DNA of 64,000 nucleotides from Roseateles sp. SL47 (lineage in GTDB: Bacteria > Pseudomonadota > Gammaproteobacteria > Burkholderiales > Burkholderiaceae_C): the NCBI RefSeq assembly GCF_026625885.1, contig NZ_CP113068.1, positions 2,976,001 through 3,040,000 of the forward strand, read 5' to 3'. The notes under the pieces are model-generated. The model did no database searches. It saw only the letters and a list, made by a program, of their open reading frames with translations, and had not been told where the DNA came from. Of this stretch, positions 48,753 to 57,587 are shown piece by piece. A program made the position numbers and the translations under genes. Within the stretch, counting starts at the first letter, position 1, and the number at the start of each line of letters is the position of its first letter.

Positions 48753-49396
48753 CAGGCAACGGTCTGCCGGGGGCCGGTCAGTCTGGGCAGCCTGGCCAGG
48801 CCGGTCGGCAGGTCGGCTGGTTCGGCGGGTCGTTTGACCCGGCGCATGGGGCGCATCGTGCGTTGGCCCAGGCCGCGCTGGATCAACTGGGCCTGGACGA
48901 AGTGCGGTGGGTGGTGGCCGGACAGCCGTGGCAGAAGGCCGGGCGGCCACTGGCAGCCGCCGAGCATCGGGCGGCGATGGTCCGGTTGATGATCGAGGAT
49001 GAAGCCCGCTTTGTGCTGGACGACAGCGAACTGCGGCGCGCCGGCCCCAGCTACACCCTGGAGTCGGTGAAGGCCTGGCAGGCACAACACCCCGGGGATG
49101 CGCTGTGGCTGATCCTGGGTCAGGATCAATTGGCGGGTCTGCCCACCTGGCGAGGGTGGGAAGACCTGATAGGACGTGTGGGGCTGGCGGTGGCCGCCCG
49201 CGCGTCCGACGAGGTAAGGGCGCCGGCGGCGCTGCTGGAACGGCCGCATCGGCTGGTCCGGCTGCAGATGCCGATGCTTGAATGGTCATCCACCGAGGTG
49301 CGCCGACGGGCGGCCTCGGGCGGGGACGTGAGGCCCGTGGTGGGCGAAAAGGTTGCGGGTTATATTGGCCTGCACCGTCTCTACAGTGAGCACTGA
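48743..49396 (+). CDS. nadD: Nicotinate-nucleotide adenylyltransferase
   Basis: The 217-residue enzyme makes deamido-NAD from nicotinate mononucleotide and [17 protein letters not shown] near residue 25 is the nucleotidyltransferase motif and WSSTEVRRR near 180 is the second conserved site. The GTG at 48743 overlaps the end of hemF, so coupling is likely. A Gly/Gln-rich leader of about 22 residues precedes the fold. The stop codon abuts the rsfS ATG. Confidence 0.95.
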   Translation: MVLTGNGLPGAGQSGQPGQAGRQVGWFGGSFDPAHGAHRALAQAALDQLGLDEVRWVVAGQPWQKAGRPLAAAEHRAAMVRLMIEDEARFVLDDSELRRAGPSYTLESVKAWQAQHPGDALWLILGQDQLAGLPTWRGWEDLIGRVGLAVAARASDEVRAPAALLERPHRLVRLQMPMLEWSSTEVRRRAASGGDVRPVVGEKVAGYIGLHRLYSEH

Positions 49397-50275
49397 ATGG
49401 ACATCAAGAAACTGCAACGTGCCATCGTCGATGGTCTGGAAGATGTGAAGGCCCAGGACATCCTGGTGTTCGACACCGAACGGCTGTCGCCCTTGTTTGA
49501 GCGCGTGATCATCGCGTCCGGCACGAGCAACCGTCAGACCAAGGCCCTGGCGTCCAGCGTGCGGGAGACGGTGAAGAAGCGCGGCATGCAGGTCATGCGG
49601 ACCGAAGGCGAAGACAACGGCGAATGGATCATCGTGGACTGCGGCGCTGCCGTGGTGCATGTGATGCAGCCGGCCATCCGCCAGTACTACCACCTGGAAG
49701 AGATCTGGGGCGGCAAGCCGGTGAAGCTGAAGCTCGGCGAGGGCGGCACGCGTCTGGTGAAGGCGTCCGAGCCGATGGACGAGGAAGATGAGGACGGCGT
49801 GGCCGTCAAGAAACCGGCTCGCAAGGCCAACAAGGGCGACAAGGGCGACAAGGGCGACAAGGGCGCCACTGCGGCGGCTGCACCCGCCAAGAAGGCGCCG
49901 AGCCGGACCGCAGGCACCAAGTCTGCGGCAACCGGGAAGGCCCCGGCGAAGACAGCCGCCAAGACTGCCACGAAGACCACTTCCAAGTCGGCTGGCAAGA
50001 CCACCGTCAAGACTGGCACCAAGGCAGCCGGTACCACCGCAGCCAAGCCCGCAGCCCGCAAGACCACCGGTCGCTCGGCCCCCAAGGAAGTGATCGCGCA
50101 GACCATCAAGGTGGGCACGAAGAAGCCTGCTGCGAAGAAGGCCGCTGCCGTCAAACCTGCGGCCAAGTCCGCCGCCAAGCCGGCAGCCAAGCCCGCAGCG
50201 AAGCCGGCAGCCAAGAAGCCAGCGGCCCGCAAGACCACGGTCACCTCCGGCACCAAGTCCAAGCCCAAGGCTTGA
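49397..50275 (+). CDS. rsfS: Ribosome silencing factor with histone-H1-like tail
   Basis: The first 115 residues are RsfS (DUF143): [69 protein letters not shown]. The factor binds ribosomal protein uL14 and blocks subunit joining. Residues from about 130 to 292 form a tail of Lys/Ala/Pro repeats (KPAAK type, KGDKGDKGD) like histone H1 or AlgP. Usual RsfS is about 105-130 residues, so the tail more than doubles it. The tail is continuous with the gene and has no stop or frameshift. It might bind DNA, RNA or the ribosome. Confidence 0.93.
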   Translation: MDIKKLQRAIVDGLEDVKAQDILVFDTERLSPLFERVIIASGTSNRQTKALASSVRETVKKRGMQVMRTEGEDNGEWIIVDCGAAVVHVMQPAIRQYYHLEEIWGGKPVKLKLGEGGTRLVKASEPMDEEDEDGVAVKKPARKANKGDKGDKGDKGATAAAAPAKKAPSRTAGTKSAATGKAPAKTAAKTATKTTSKSAGKTTVKTGTKAAGTTAAKPAARKTTGRSAPKEVIAQTIKVGTKKPAAKKAAAVKPAAKSAAKPAAKPAAKPAAKKPAARKTTVTSGTKSKPKA

Positions 50276-50279
50276 GACC

Positions 50280-50750
50280 GTGCGGCTGGTCCTGTGTGCG
50301 GTCGGCCTGAAGATGCCGGCCTGGGCGGACGAAGCGTATGAAGATTTCGCCAAGCGCTTCCCGCCCGAAATGCGTCTGGAGCTGAAGGCCGTGAAGGCCG
50401 AGCCCCGGACCACCGGCAAAAGCACCGAGCAGTTGATGGCGGCCGAGGCCCAACGGCTGGAGGCCGCATGCCCCAAAGGGGCGCGCCGGGTGATCCTGGA
50501 CGAGCGGGGTGACCGTGTCACCTCTCGTCAATTGGCTCAGCGCATGGAGGTCTGGCGCGGCGATGGCCGTGACGTGGCCATTTTCATCGGTGGTCCGGAC
50601 GGGCTGGACCCCAGCCTCAAGGCCACCGCCGACGACATGCTGCGCCTGTCGGATCTGACCTTGCCGCACGCGTTTGTCCGGGTGCTGCTGGCCGAAGGCC
50701 TGTATCGGGCCTGGTCGGTCATGGAAGGCCACCCCTACCACCGCGAATGA
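50280..50750 (+). CDS. rlmH: 23S rRNA (pseudouridine-1915-N3)-methyltransferase
   Basis: The 156-residue SPOUT enzyme methylates pseudouridine 1915 of 23S rRNA on assembled ribosomes. [53 protein letters not shown] and the knot end [18 protein letters not shown] are the RlmH motifs. It uses a GTG start at 50280, four bases after the rsfS stop. The gene order rsfS-rlmH is conserved widely. Confidence 0.96.
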   Translation: MRLVLCAVGLKMPAWADEAYEDFAKRFPPEMRLELKAVKAEPRTTGKSTEQLMAAEAQRLEAACPKGARRVILDERGDRVTSRQLAQRMEVWRGDGRDVAIFIGGPDGLDPSLKATADDMLRLSDLTLPHAFVRVLLAEGLYRAWSVMEGHPYHRE

Positions 50751-50772
50751 GCCTTTTTGCTGCTGCCTGCTG

Positions 50773-51375
50773 ATGCCACTTCTCTACCTCGCCTCCCAAA
50801 GTCCGCGCCGCCGCCAACTGCTCGATCAGATCGGCGTGGCGCATGAATTGCTGCTGCCTGATGCGGATGAAGATGCGGAGGCTTTGGAAGTTGTGCTGGC
50901 GGGCGAGACTCCGGACGACTACGTGCAGCGGGTGACGGCCGCCAAGCTCGATGCTGCGCTGCAGCGTCGGGAGCGGCGCCAGTGGCCGCCCGCTCCCGTA
51001 CTCTGCGCCGACACGACGGTCACGCTGGACGGCGACATCCTGGGCAAACCAGACAATGCTGCCCATGCGTTGGCAATGCTGCGTCGGCTCAGTGGCCGGG
51101 AGCACCGGGTGTTGACGGCGGTGGCGCTGGGGCTGCCGGATGGGCGGTCGTTGGCAGCTTTGAGCGTGTCGACCGTCCGTTTTGATCCGGTGCCGGACGA
51201 CCGCTTGCAGGCCTACGTCAACGCCGGCGAGCCGATGGGCAAAGCCGGCAGCTATGCGATACAAAGTCATGCGGCAGCATGGATCAGCCACATCGCCGGC
51301 AGTTATTCGGGCATCATGGGCCTGCCGCTGTTTGAAACGGCGGGTCTTTTGAGGGCTGCCGGCTGGGTGCTGTAG
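50773..51375 (+). CDS. maf: Maf-family nucleotide pyrophosphatase
   Basis: The 200-residue protein hydrolyses nucleoside triphosphates. LYLASQSPRRRQLLDQIG, VLCADTTVTLDGDILGKP and the end GSYSGIMGLPLFET fit the YhdE-type dTTP/UTP pyrophosphatases. The ATG at 50773 was chosen because the conserved start begins there. It lies between rlmH and rng, as in many betaproteobacteria. Confidence 0.94.
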   Translation: MPLLYLASQSPRRRQLLDQIGVAHELLLPDADEDAEALEVVLAGETPDDYVQRVTAAKLDAALQRRERRQWPPAPVLCADTTVTLDGDILGKPDNAAHALAMLRRLSGREHRVLTAVALGLPDGRSLAALSVSTVRFDPVPDDRLQAYVNAGEPMGKAGSYAIQSHAAAWISHIAGSYSGIMGLPLFETAGLLRAAGWVL

Positions 51376-51545
51376 TCGCTGTCGGGCCGCTGTCGGGCCC
51401 TTGGCGGCCTGGAGGCTGCCGCCGGCCACACCACAGGACGGGCGGGCGAGTGACCGACAGGGGTGTGACCAAGGTGTGTGACCAAAGAATGGGCAGAGCG
51501 TTGCCGTGAGCCTGGAGGCTGACGGGAGCGCTGGAGCACAACAAT

Positions 51546-53030
51546 ATGGAAGATATCCTGATCAACTGGACCCCGCAGGAGACGCGGGTAGCGGTGGTCG
51601 AAAATGGGGCGGTGCAGGAACTGCATATCGAGCGCACGCTCGAGCGGGGCCTGGTGGGCAACGTGTACCTGGGCAAAGTGGCCCGGGTGCTGCCCGGCAT
51701 GCAGTCGGCGTTTATCGACATCGGTCTGGAGCGGGCGGCCTTTCTGCACGTGGCTGATTTGCATCTCAACGGCGTGACGCCGCGCGGCCATCACGGGGAT
51801 GGTTCCCAGCCGGTGCCGATCGAGCGGCTGGTCTATGAAGGGCAGGCGCTGACGGTGCAGGTCATCAAGGACCCGATCGGCACGAAGGGCGCCAGACTCT
51901 CCACCCAGATTTCGATTGCAGGCCGCTTGCTGGTTCATCTGCCGCAGGACAACCACATCGGCATCTCCCAGAAGATCGGCTCGCCGGAGGCGCGTGATGC
52001 TCTGCGCAGCCGCATGCAGACGCTGGCGTCGGTGGGCGTGCAGGACGGCAACACGGGGGGCTTCATCCTGCGCACCAATGCGGAAGAGGCCAGCGACGAC
52101 GAGCTGGCCGCCGACATTGCCTATCTGCGCAAGACCTGGGGCTCGATCCGAGAGAAGAGCCTGCGGCAGCCGCCTGGAACGCTGTTGTTCCAGGATCTGA
52201 GCCTGGTGGAGCGGGTGCTGAGGGACCTGGCCAGCGAGCGCACCAACTCCATCCGCATCGACTCCAAGCTGCAATACGACGTGCTGCGGGGCTTCGGCGA
52301 GACCTACATGCCGGCGGCCACGGCCAAACTCGACCTCTATCGAGGTGAGCGGCCGATCTTTGATCTGCACAACATCGATGCCGAAGTGGCCCGGGCCCTG
52401 GCACGCCGGGTGGACCTGAAGTCGGGCGGTTATCTGATCATTGATCAGACCGAAGCCATGACCACCATCGATGTGAACACCGGCGGCTTTGTGGGTGCTC
52501 GCAACTTCGACGACACCATCTTCAAGACCAATCTGGAGGCGGCGGGTGCCATTGCCCGCCAACTGCGCCTGCGCAATCTGGGTGGAATCATCATCGTCGA
52601 TTTCATCGACATGACGAAAGAAGAGCACAAGACCTCGGTGCTGCATGAATTCCGCAAACAGCTAAGCCGCGACCGTACCAAGGTCACGGTGGGCGGTTTC
52701 ACGCAACTCGGTCTGGTGGAACTGACGCGCAAGCGCACGCGGGAGTCGTTGTCTCGCATGCTGTGCGAGCCGTGCCCCACCTGCGAGGCACGCGGTCAGG
52801 TCAAAACGGCGCGCAGCATCTGCTACGAGATCATGCGGGAGATCCTGCGTGAGTCGCGGCAGTTCAACCCCAAAGAGTTCCGCGTGGTGGCCGCCGCCAA
52901 CGTGGTGGAGATGCTGCTGGACGAAGAAAGCCAGCATCTGGCTGGCCTGTCGGACTTTATCGGCAAGCCCATTTCACTGACCGCTGAGCCGACCAACCAG
53001 ACGGAGCATTACGACATCGTGCTGATGTGA
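51546..53030 (+). CDS. rng: Ribonuclease G
   Basis: The 494-residue endoribonuclease processes 16S rRNA 5' ends and mRNAs. An S1 domain comes first (VGNVYLGKVARVLPGMQSAF), then the RNase E/G core with GGFILRTNAEE, DVNTGGFVG, IIVDFIDM and the zinc link CEPCPTC near residue 410. The length matches RNase G rather than the much longer RNase E. It closes the housekeeping cluster. Confidence 0.97.
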   Translation: MEDILINWTPQETRVAVVENGAVQELHIERTLERGLVGNVYLGKVARVLPGMQSAFIDIGLERAAFLHVADLHLNGVTPRGHHGDGSQPVPIERLVYEGQALTVQVIKDPIGTKGARLSTQISIAGRLLVHLPQDNHIGISQKIGSPEARDALRSRMQTLASVGVQDGNTGGFILRTNAEEASDDELAADIAYLRKTWGSIREKSLRQPPGTLLFQDLSLVERVLRDLASERTNSIRIDSKLQYDVLRGFGETYMPAATAKLDLYRGERPIFDLHNIDAEVARALARRVDLKSGGYLIIDQTEAMTTIDVNTGGFVGARNFDDTIFKTNLEAAGAIARQLRLRNLGGIIIVDFIDMTKEEHKTSVLHEFRKQLSRDRTKVTVGGFTQLGLVELTRKRTRESLSRMLCEPCPTCEARGQVKTARSICYEIMREILRESRQFNPKEFRVVAAANVVEMLLDEESQHLAGLSDFIGKPISLTAEPTNQTEHYDIVLM

Positions 53031-53079
53031 TGGGTGATCGGGTCGGGAGATGCGGGCGATACGGGAGATGCCAGGCGGA

Positions 53080-53895
53080 CTACCTCGATAGCCTGTCCAC
53101 CTGAACCGGTAATTCGGGCGGGATCTCCTCCCAAAGGTCACTGCCGGCTTGCGCCACCGCCCAACGAACCTCCGGAAGCGCCAGGATCGTGGCGAACTGG
53201 CGTTGCAGGGCGTCAACCCGAGCTGCGGGCATCTGGGCCGACACCAGCAGACCGTTCCAATCGGTTCGGGGGACATCGTCCGGTCGGCTGAACGGGCGTG
53301 GGAATACGCTGGGGCGAGCCGCATCTGGCCGATCCGATGGGTCTGCGGACAGGTCATCCAGCCGCGACAGTGCCGCCAGTACACGCGGATCCGCTGGCTG
53401 CTCGACCTGCGGGTCGGCCCACCGGGTGGCACGCCGATCTGCAGTCTCCGCTGCACCCCCATGCAGGGCCAAGCGGGGCCGCATCGGACTGGGGCTCAGC
53501 CCATGCGGAAAGACCGACATGAAGGGCAGTTCGCCCACCCGCGCAATCAGCTTGAAGCGCTGCAGGCTCAGTGGGGGTGAGGACACTGGCCGCTGGCGCT
53601 GCGTGCGGGGCACTGCCGGCCCGGCATCCAGCATCCGCGAACTGGTGAGCAGCAGCAGCCGGCCGTCCGTGGCGTGCTCCGATACCCACCGGGCCGCCGT
53701 CCGCCCCTGGTTCTCCGGCATGTTGATCACCTGGACCGCTTCACCGCTGCGTTGGGACCACTCTCGGGCCAGCGTCCGCGCGACATGATCCGGGCCACTG
53801 CCCGGAACAAATGCGGTCACCAGCGTCAGCGGCTCGTCGGCGCTCCAGGCGGGCGCGGGCCAGAGCAGCGGGACGATCAGCCCCATGAAGGCCAT
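53080..53895 (-). CDS. Divergent Bug/TctC-like solute-binding protein
   Basis: The 271-residue protein has a signal peptide (MAFMGLIVPLLWPAPAWSA), a Bug-type first lobe (LTLVTAFVPGSGPDHVARTLAREW, then NMPENQGRTAARWV) and a Bug-like end (DWNGLLVSAQMPAARVDALQRQFATILALPEVR). The middle is Pro/Arg-rich and does not look like a Bug domain, and the mature part is about 50 residues too short. It could be a specialised or decaying copy. The frame is open to 54339 through two 12-bp repeat arrays. The ATG at 53895 fits the signal peptide. It sits between rng and tolB. Confidence 0.6.
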   Translation of the reverse strand: MAFMGLIVPLLWPAPAWSADEPLTLVTAFVPGSGPDHVARTLAREWSQRSGEAVQVINMPENQGRTAARWVSEHATDGRLLLLTSSRMLDAGPAVPRTQRQRPVSSPPLSLQRFKLIARVGELPFMSVFPHGLSPSPMRPRLALHGGAAETADRRATRWADPQVEQPADPRVLAALSRLDDLSADPSDRPDAARPSVFPRPFSRPDDVPRTDWNGLLVSAQMPAARVDALQRQFATILALPEVRWAVAQAGSDLWEEIPPELPVQVDRLSR

Positions 53896-53921
53896 CAGCG
53901 CTGCCCCGCAGTGCAGCCCCG

Positions 53922-53981
53922 GTCGGTGTGCTCGTCGGTGTGCCAGTCGGTGTGCCAGTCGATGTGCCAGTCGGTGCCGCA
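53922..53981. repeat. 12-bp tandem repeats upstream of the Bug-like gene
   Basis: Five 12-base units of consensus GTCGGTGTGCCA. If the upstream ATG at 54339 were used, they would encode (His-Arg-Leu-Ala)n. Confidence 0.8.
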
Positions 53982-54084
53982 GCCACCCCCTCAGCCCAGT
54001 GGTGCCCCCACCGAAGGTGCGCAGTGCCTGACCCGCAACGCCGCTGACACCCCCGCCGCCAGTGCCTCCACCGGAGCCGGGCAG

Positions 54085-54174
54085 GGCGTTTGCCAAGGCA
54101 GTTGCCAGGGCCAGGGCGTTTGCCAGGACGTTTGCAAGACCGTTTGCCAGACCGTTTGCCAGACCGTTTGCCCG
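54085..54174. repeat. Second 12-bp tandem repeat array upstream of the Bug-like gene
   Basis: About seven units of consensus ACCGTTTGCCAG, the last four nearly identical. In the minus-strand frame they encode (Leu-Ala-Asn-Gly)n, in the same open frame as the Bug-like protein. Confidence 0.75.
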
Positions 54175-54610
54175 GGCCAGCCTGCAAACCTGAGCCGCTC
54201 GCCCAGGCGAGCCGCCTGCCAAACCGCTCAGCTGTGCGGACAGCGTCGCTGCTGCAAAACCGTGTGTGGTCCGCTGCGGACTGACAGCCGTTAAGTCTGA
54301 CGACGTGGTGCGGTGTTGGAGGCAAACCTGGGCGGACATGATGAGGACGATGACAAAGGGGAGCTGATGACGAAGTGTCGTGAACGGTTAGGGACATTCT
54401 GGGCAGCGCCTCGCACCGGCAGCCATGGCCTGCTTACACAGAAGCCTCGCGCCCGCCTCCTGATCTCTTGCAGGTACGCCCCAGGAATGACTAGTCACCG
54501 TCACGGTCCCTGAGCTTCCGCCTGGACAATTCGTAGCCTCTTGCGATGCCCTGCGCGCAAACACTGCGTGCGGCTCGTGCACAATTCGGACTCCATTCAT
54601 CGCGCAAGCC

Positions 54611-55927
54611 ATGATCACCAAGACAACTGCCAAGCCTTCGACGACATTGACGCGCCGCGCCCTGCTGGGCAGCGCCGCCGCCGGGCTCGCCGTACCCGCC
54701 TGGTCTCCCGCCTGGTCCCAGTTCCGTGTGGAAATTGCTGGTGTGGGCGCAACCCGACTGCCCATCGCGATCAACGACTTCAAGGACGAAGCCGCCACTG
54801 GACAGACGCTGGGCGCCATCATCCGCGCCGACCTGGAGCGCAGTGGCCAGTTCAGCATGGTCCCGGGCCAGCCCGGCATGACCGAAACCAGCGTGCCCCA
54901 GTTTGGGGACTGGCGTTCCCGCGCGGCCGACGCATTGGTCGCCGGCTCCGCCACGCGCCTGGCCGATGGCCGGTTTGACGTGCGCTACCGTCTGTGGGAT
55001 GTGGTGAAGGGGCAAGACCTGGCCAGCGAAAGCCTGCCGGTGGTTACCGCCGACCTGCGCCTGGCCGCCCACAAGATTGCGGACGCCATCTATCAAAAGC
55101 TGACCGGTGACCGCGGCGTCTTCGCCACGCGCCTGGTCTATGTGAACAAGGCCGGCCCGCGCTACAGCCTGCGGGTGGCCGATGCGGACGGTGAGGGCGA
55201 GCAAACGGTGCTGGCCAGCCCGGAGCCGATCATTTCTCCGGCCTGGTCGCCCGACGGGTCCGAACTGGCCTACGTGTCCTTCGAAACCCGCAAGGCCGTG
55301 GTCTGGATCCAGGACCTGCGCACCGGCCGTCGTCGCAAGATCGCGGATTTCCGCGGCAGCAACAGCGCTCCGGCGTTTTCGCCCAACGGCCAGCAGCTTG
55401 CGCTGACCCTCTCCAGGGACGGCGGTTCGCAGCTGTATCTCATCGGCCGCAATGGTGACGGGGTGCGCCGTCTCACCCAAAGCCAGTCGATCGACACCGA
55501 ACCGGTGTTCACCCCGGACGGTGCCCAGATCTACTTCGTCAGCGACCGAGGCGGCGCGCCGCAGATCTACCGCATGCCGGCCGGTGGCGGCAGCGCCGAA
55601 CGCGTCACTTTCAACGGCAACTACAACATCAGCCCCACCATCAGCCCGGACGGCCGCACCCTGGCCTTCATCACCCGTGTGGGCGGGGGCAGCTTCAAAC
55701 TGTGCGTGATGGACCTGGGCAGTGGCCAGGTGCAGCAGATCACCGATACCACCGACGACGAAAGCCCCAGCTTCGCGCCCAACGGGAAGCTCATCGTGTA
55801 TGCCACCCGCGCGGGCGGTCGGGATGTGTTGATGACCTCCACCCTGGACGGCAAGGTCAAGGCCAAGCTGGCCACACCCACGGTGGCTGACATCCGCGAG
55901 CCGGCCTGGGGCCCCTTCGGCAACTGA
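54611..55927 (+). CDS. tolB: Tol-Pal system beta-propeller protein TolB
   Basis: The 438-residue periplasmic protein has an N-terminal domain (FRVEIAGVGATRLPIAINDF) and a six-bladed WD40-like propeller (repeats such as SPAWSPDGSELAYVSFE, PAFSPNGQQLALTLS, PVFTPDGAQIYFVSD). It links Pal with the Tol complex for envelope integrity. The signal reads TRRALLGSAAAGLAVPAWS, with twin arginines, so Tat export is possible. tolQ, tolR and tolA are not upstream, unlike in most relatives. Confidence 0.96.
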   Translation: MITKTTAKPSTTLTRRALLGSAAAGLAVPAWSPAWSQFRVEIAGVGATRLPIAINDFKDEAATGQTLGAIIRADLERSGQFSMVPGQPGMTETSVPQFGDWRSRAADALVAGSATRLADGRFDVRYRLWDVVKGQDLASESLPVVTADLRLAAHKIADAIYQKLTGDRGVFATRLVYVNKAGPRYSLRVADADGEGEQTVLASPEPIISPAWSPDGSELAYVSFETRKAVVWIQDLRTGRRRKIADFRGSNSAPAFSPNGQQLALTLSRDGGSQLYLIGRNGDGVRRLTQSQSIDTEPVFTPDGAQIYFVSDRGGAPQIYRMPAGGGSAERVTFNGNYNISPTISPDGRTLAFITRVGGGSFKLCVMDLGSGQVQQITDTTDDESPSFAPNGKLIVYATRAGGRDVLMTSTLDGKVKAKLATPTVADIREPAWGPFGN

Positions 55928-56102
55928 GACGCTTCGGCCTTCCTACCGTGATTTCCACACCGTCAGGCATGTTATTTGCCCAACCTACCTTCGCGCCGGT
56001 GTTCTTTGTGCGAGACGCGAATCTATCCCCTGCAGGATGGGGCGGTCTGATGCGCCTGGGTGTCACAGGATGGCCGGCGATTGCTTCACAATTCACTTTT
56101 TT

Positions 56103-56121
56103 CCGGCGGTTGCCGGTTTTT
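56103..56121 (+). terminator. Short hairpin between tolB and pal
   Basis: CCGGC-GGTT-GCCGG followed by TTTTT. The stem has only five pairs. It may reduce read-through from tolB into pal, whose 244-base leader could then hold its own promoter. Confidence 0.4.
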
Positions 56122-56171
56122 CGGCGTCCTGCCGACACTCGCTTGCCTTTGATCAATAGGAGCGCTTCCTC

Positions 56172-56699
56172 ATGAAAATCGAAAAACTGATGCTGAGCCT
56201 GGTGGCTGCCGCCGCCCTGGCTGCTTGCAGCTCGACCAAGCTGGACGAAAAGCCGCCGGTCGAAACCGCCCAGCCCGTGACCCAGACGACGCCTCCCCCG
56301 GTTGCTCCGCCGGTGTCTCAGCGCCCGGTGACCACCGTGGACCTGGGTGCCCAGCTGGACGCCGCCGTTGCCAACCAGCGCGTGGTGTACTTCGACTTCG
56401 ACAGCTTCGTGGTCAAGGACGACTACCGCAGCCTGATCGAAAACCACGCCAAGCGCCTGAACAACAAGAAGTCGCTGACGCTGAGCCTGGAAGGCCACAC
56501 CGACGAACGCGGTGGCCGTGAGTACAACCTGGCCCTGGGCCAGAAGCGTGCGGAAGCCGTGGCCAAGTCGCTGACCCTGCTGGGCGTGGCGTCGAGCCAG
56601 GTCGAGCCGGTGAGCTTCGGCAAGGAACGTCCGGCTGACAACGGTCACACCGAAGAAGCCTGGGCCAAGAACCGTCGCGTCGAACTGCGGGACAAGTGA
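56172..56699 (+). CDS. pal: Peptidoglycan-associated lipoprotein
   Basis: The 175-residue outer-membrane lipoprotein has a signal with lipobox LAAC (C19), a Pro-rich linker and an OmpA-like peptidoglycan-binding domain (VVYFDFDSFVVKDDYRSLI, LEGHTDERGGREYNLALGQKRAEAV, AWAKNRRVEL). It anchors the outer membrane to the wall and binds TolB. AGGAG lies before the ATG. cpoB follows immediately. Confidence 0.97.
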   Translation: MKIEKLMLSLVAAAALAACSSTKLDEKPPVETAQPVTQTTPPPVAPPVSQRPVTTVDLGAQLDAAVANQRVVYFDFDSFVVKDDYRSLIENHAKRLNNKKSLTLSLEGHTDERGGREYNLALGQKRAEAVAKSLTLLGVASSQVEPVSFGKERPADNGHTEEAWAKNRRVELRDK

Positions 56700-56700
56700 G

Positions 56701-57483
56701 ATGAGCATGCTGCGTTTTCCCCGTTTCTCCACGCTGATGCTGGGCGTGGCCCTGGCCTGGACCGCTGCCGGTCCGGCGCAGGCCGCGTTGTTTGAGGACG
56801 ATGAGGCCCGCAAGGCCATCCTGGACCTCCGAGCCAAGCAGACGCAGACCGAGGAAGCGCAGCGTGCACGAATCGAGCAGCTCCAGAACCAGCTGGCCAC
56901 CGTTCAGCGGGGCCTGCTGGATCTCTCCGGCCAGATCGACGGGCTTCGCTCCGAGATCGCCAAGCTGCGTGGCCAGAATGAACAACTGGCCCGCGACCTG
57001 TCGGAAACCCAGCGCAAGGTGTCCGACCAGTCCGCCACCCTGGACAACCGCCTCCGTCCGCTTGAGCCTCAAAAGGTGTCCGTCGACGGCAAGGAATTCC
57101 AGGCGGATCCCGAAGAAAAGCGGCAGTTCGATGCCGCGATGGGCCTGATTCGCAACGGCGACTTCAACGAAGCCGTGTCGGCCTACTCCTCTTTCCTGCA
57201 GCGTTATCCCGCCAGCGGCTACGGTGACACCGTGCGTTTCTGGCTGGGTAATGCGCAATATGGCAAGCGCGACTACAAGGGCGCGATTGCCACCTTCAAG
57301 GCGTTTGTGGCGGGTAACCCGGACCACCCGCGCGCGCCTGAAAGCCTGCTGGCCATTGCCAACTGCCAGGTGGAGCTCAAGGACAACAAGAGCGCCCGCA
57401 AGACCCTGGACGACCTGATCAAGGCCTATCCGAACTCCGAGGCGGCCCGTGCCGCCAAGGAGCGGATCGCTTCGCTGCGCTGA
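56701..57483 (+). CDS. cpoB: Cell division coordinator CpoB (YbgF)
   Basis: The 260-residue periplasmic protein has a signal peptide (LMLGVALAWTAAGPAQA), an N-terminal coiled coil (about 30-105; LDLSGQIDGLRSEIAKLRGQNEQLARDL) and C-terminal TPR repeats (FDAAMGLIRNGDFNEAVSAYSSFLQRYPAS). It coordinates Tol-Pal with PBP1B during constriction. It begins one base after the pal stop. Confidence 0.95.
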   Translation: MSMLRFPRFSTLMLGVALAWTAAGPAQAALFEDDEARKAILDLRAKQTQTEEAQRARIEQLQNQLATVQRGLLDLSGQIDGLRSEIAKLRGQNEQLARDLSETQRKVSDQSATLDNRLRPLEPQKVSVDGKEFQADPEEKRQFDAAMGLIRNGDFNEAVSAYSSFLQRYPASGYGDTVRFWLGNAQYGKRDYKGAIATFKAFVAGNPDHPRAPESLLAIANCQVELKDNKSARKTLDDLIKAYPNSEAARAAKERIASLR

Positions 57484-57503
57484 AGCGCGCGGCATGATTC
57501 CGA

Positions 57504-57527
57504 GAAGCCGGTGTGTCTGCCGGCTTC
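57504..57527 (+). terminator. First hairpin after cpoB
   Basis: GAAGCCGG-TGTGTCTG-CCGGCTTC is a perfect 8-bp stem without a T-tract. A second, stronger hairpin follows nine bases later. Confidence 0.5.
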
Positions 57528-57535
57528 GTGACCGA

Positions 57536-57572
57536 AGCCCCGCCGGACACCCAGCGGGGCTTTGCTGCTTCT
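57536..57572 (+). terminator. Terminator after cpoB
   Basis: AGCCCCGC (57536-57543) / GCGGGGCT (57554-57561) followed by TTGCTGCTT. It ends the pal-cpoB transcript and rules out a tcdA start upstream of it. Confidence 0.7.
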
Positions 57573-57587
57573 GAGACGATGATCGGC

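Larger units (their letters stand above)
53896..54610. other. Region between the Bug-like gene and tolB
   Basis: It contains the two 12-bp arrays and an open minus-strand frame to an ATG at 54339 whose translation is low complexity. The last 250 bases before tolB hold no recognised gene and should include the tolB promoter. Confidence 0.45.
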
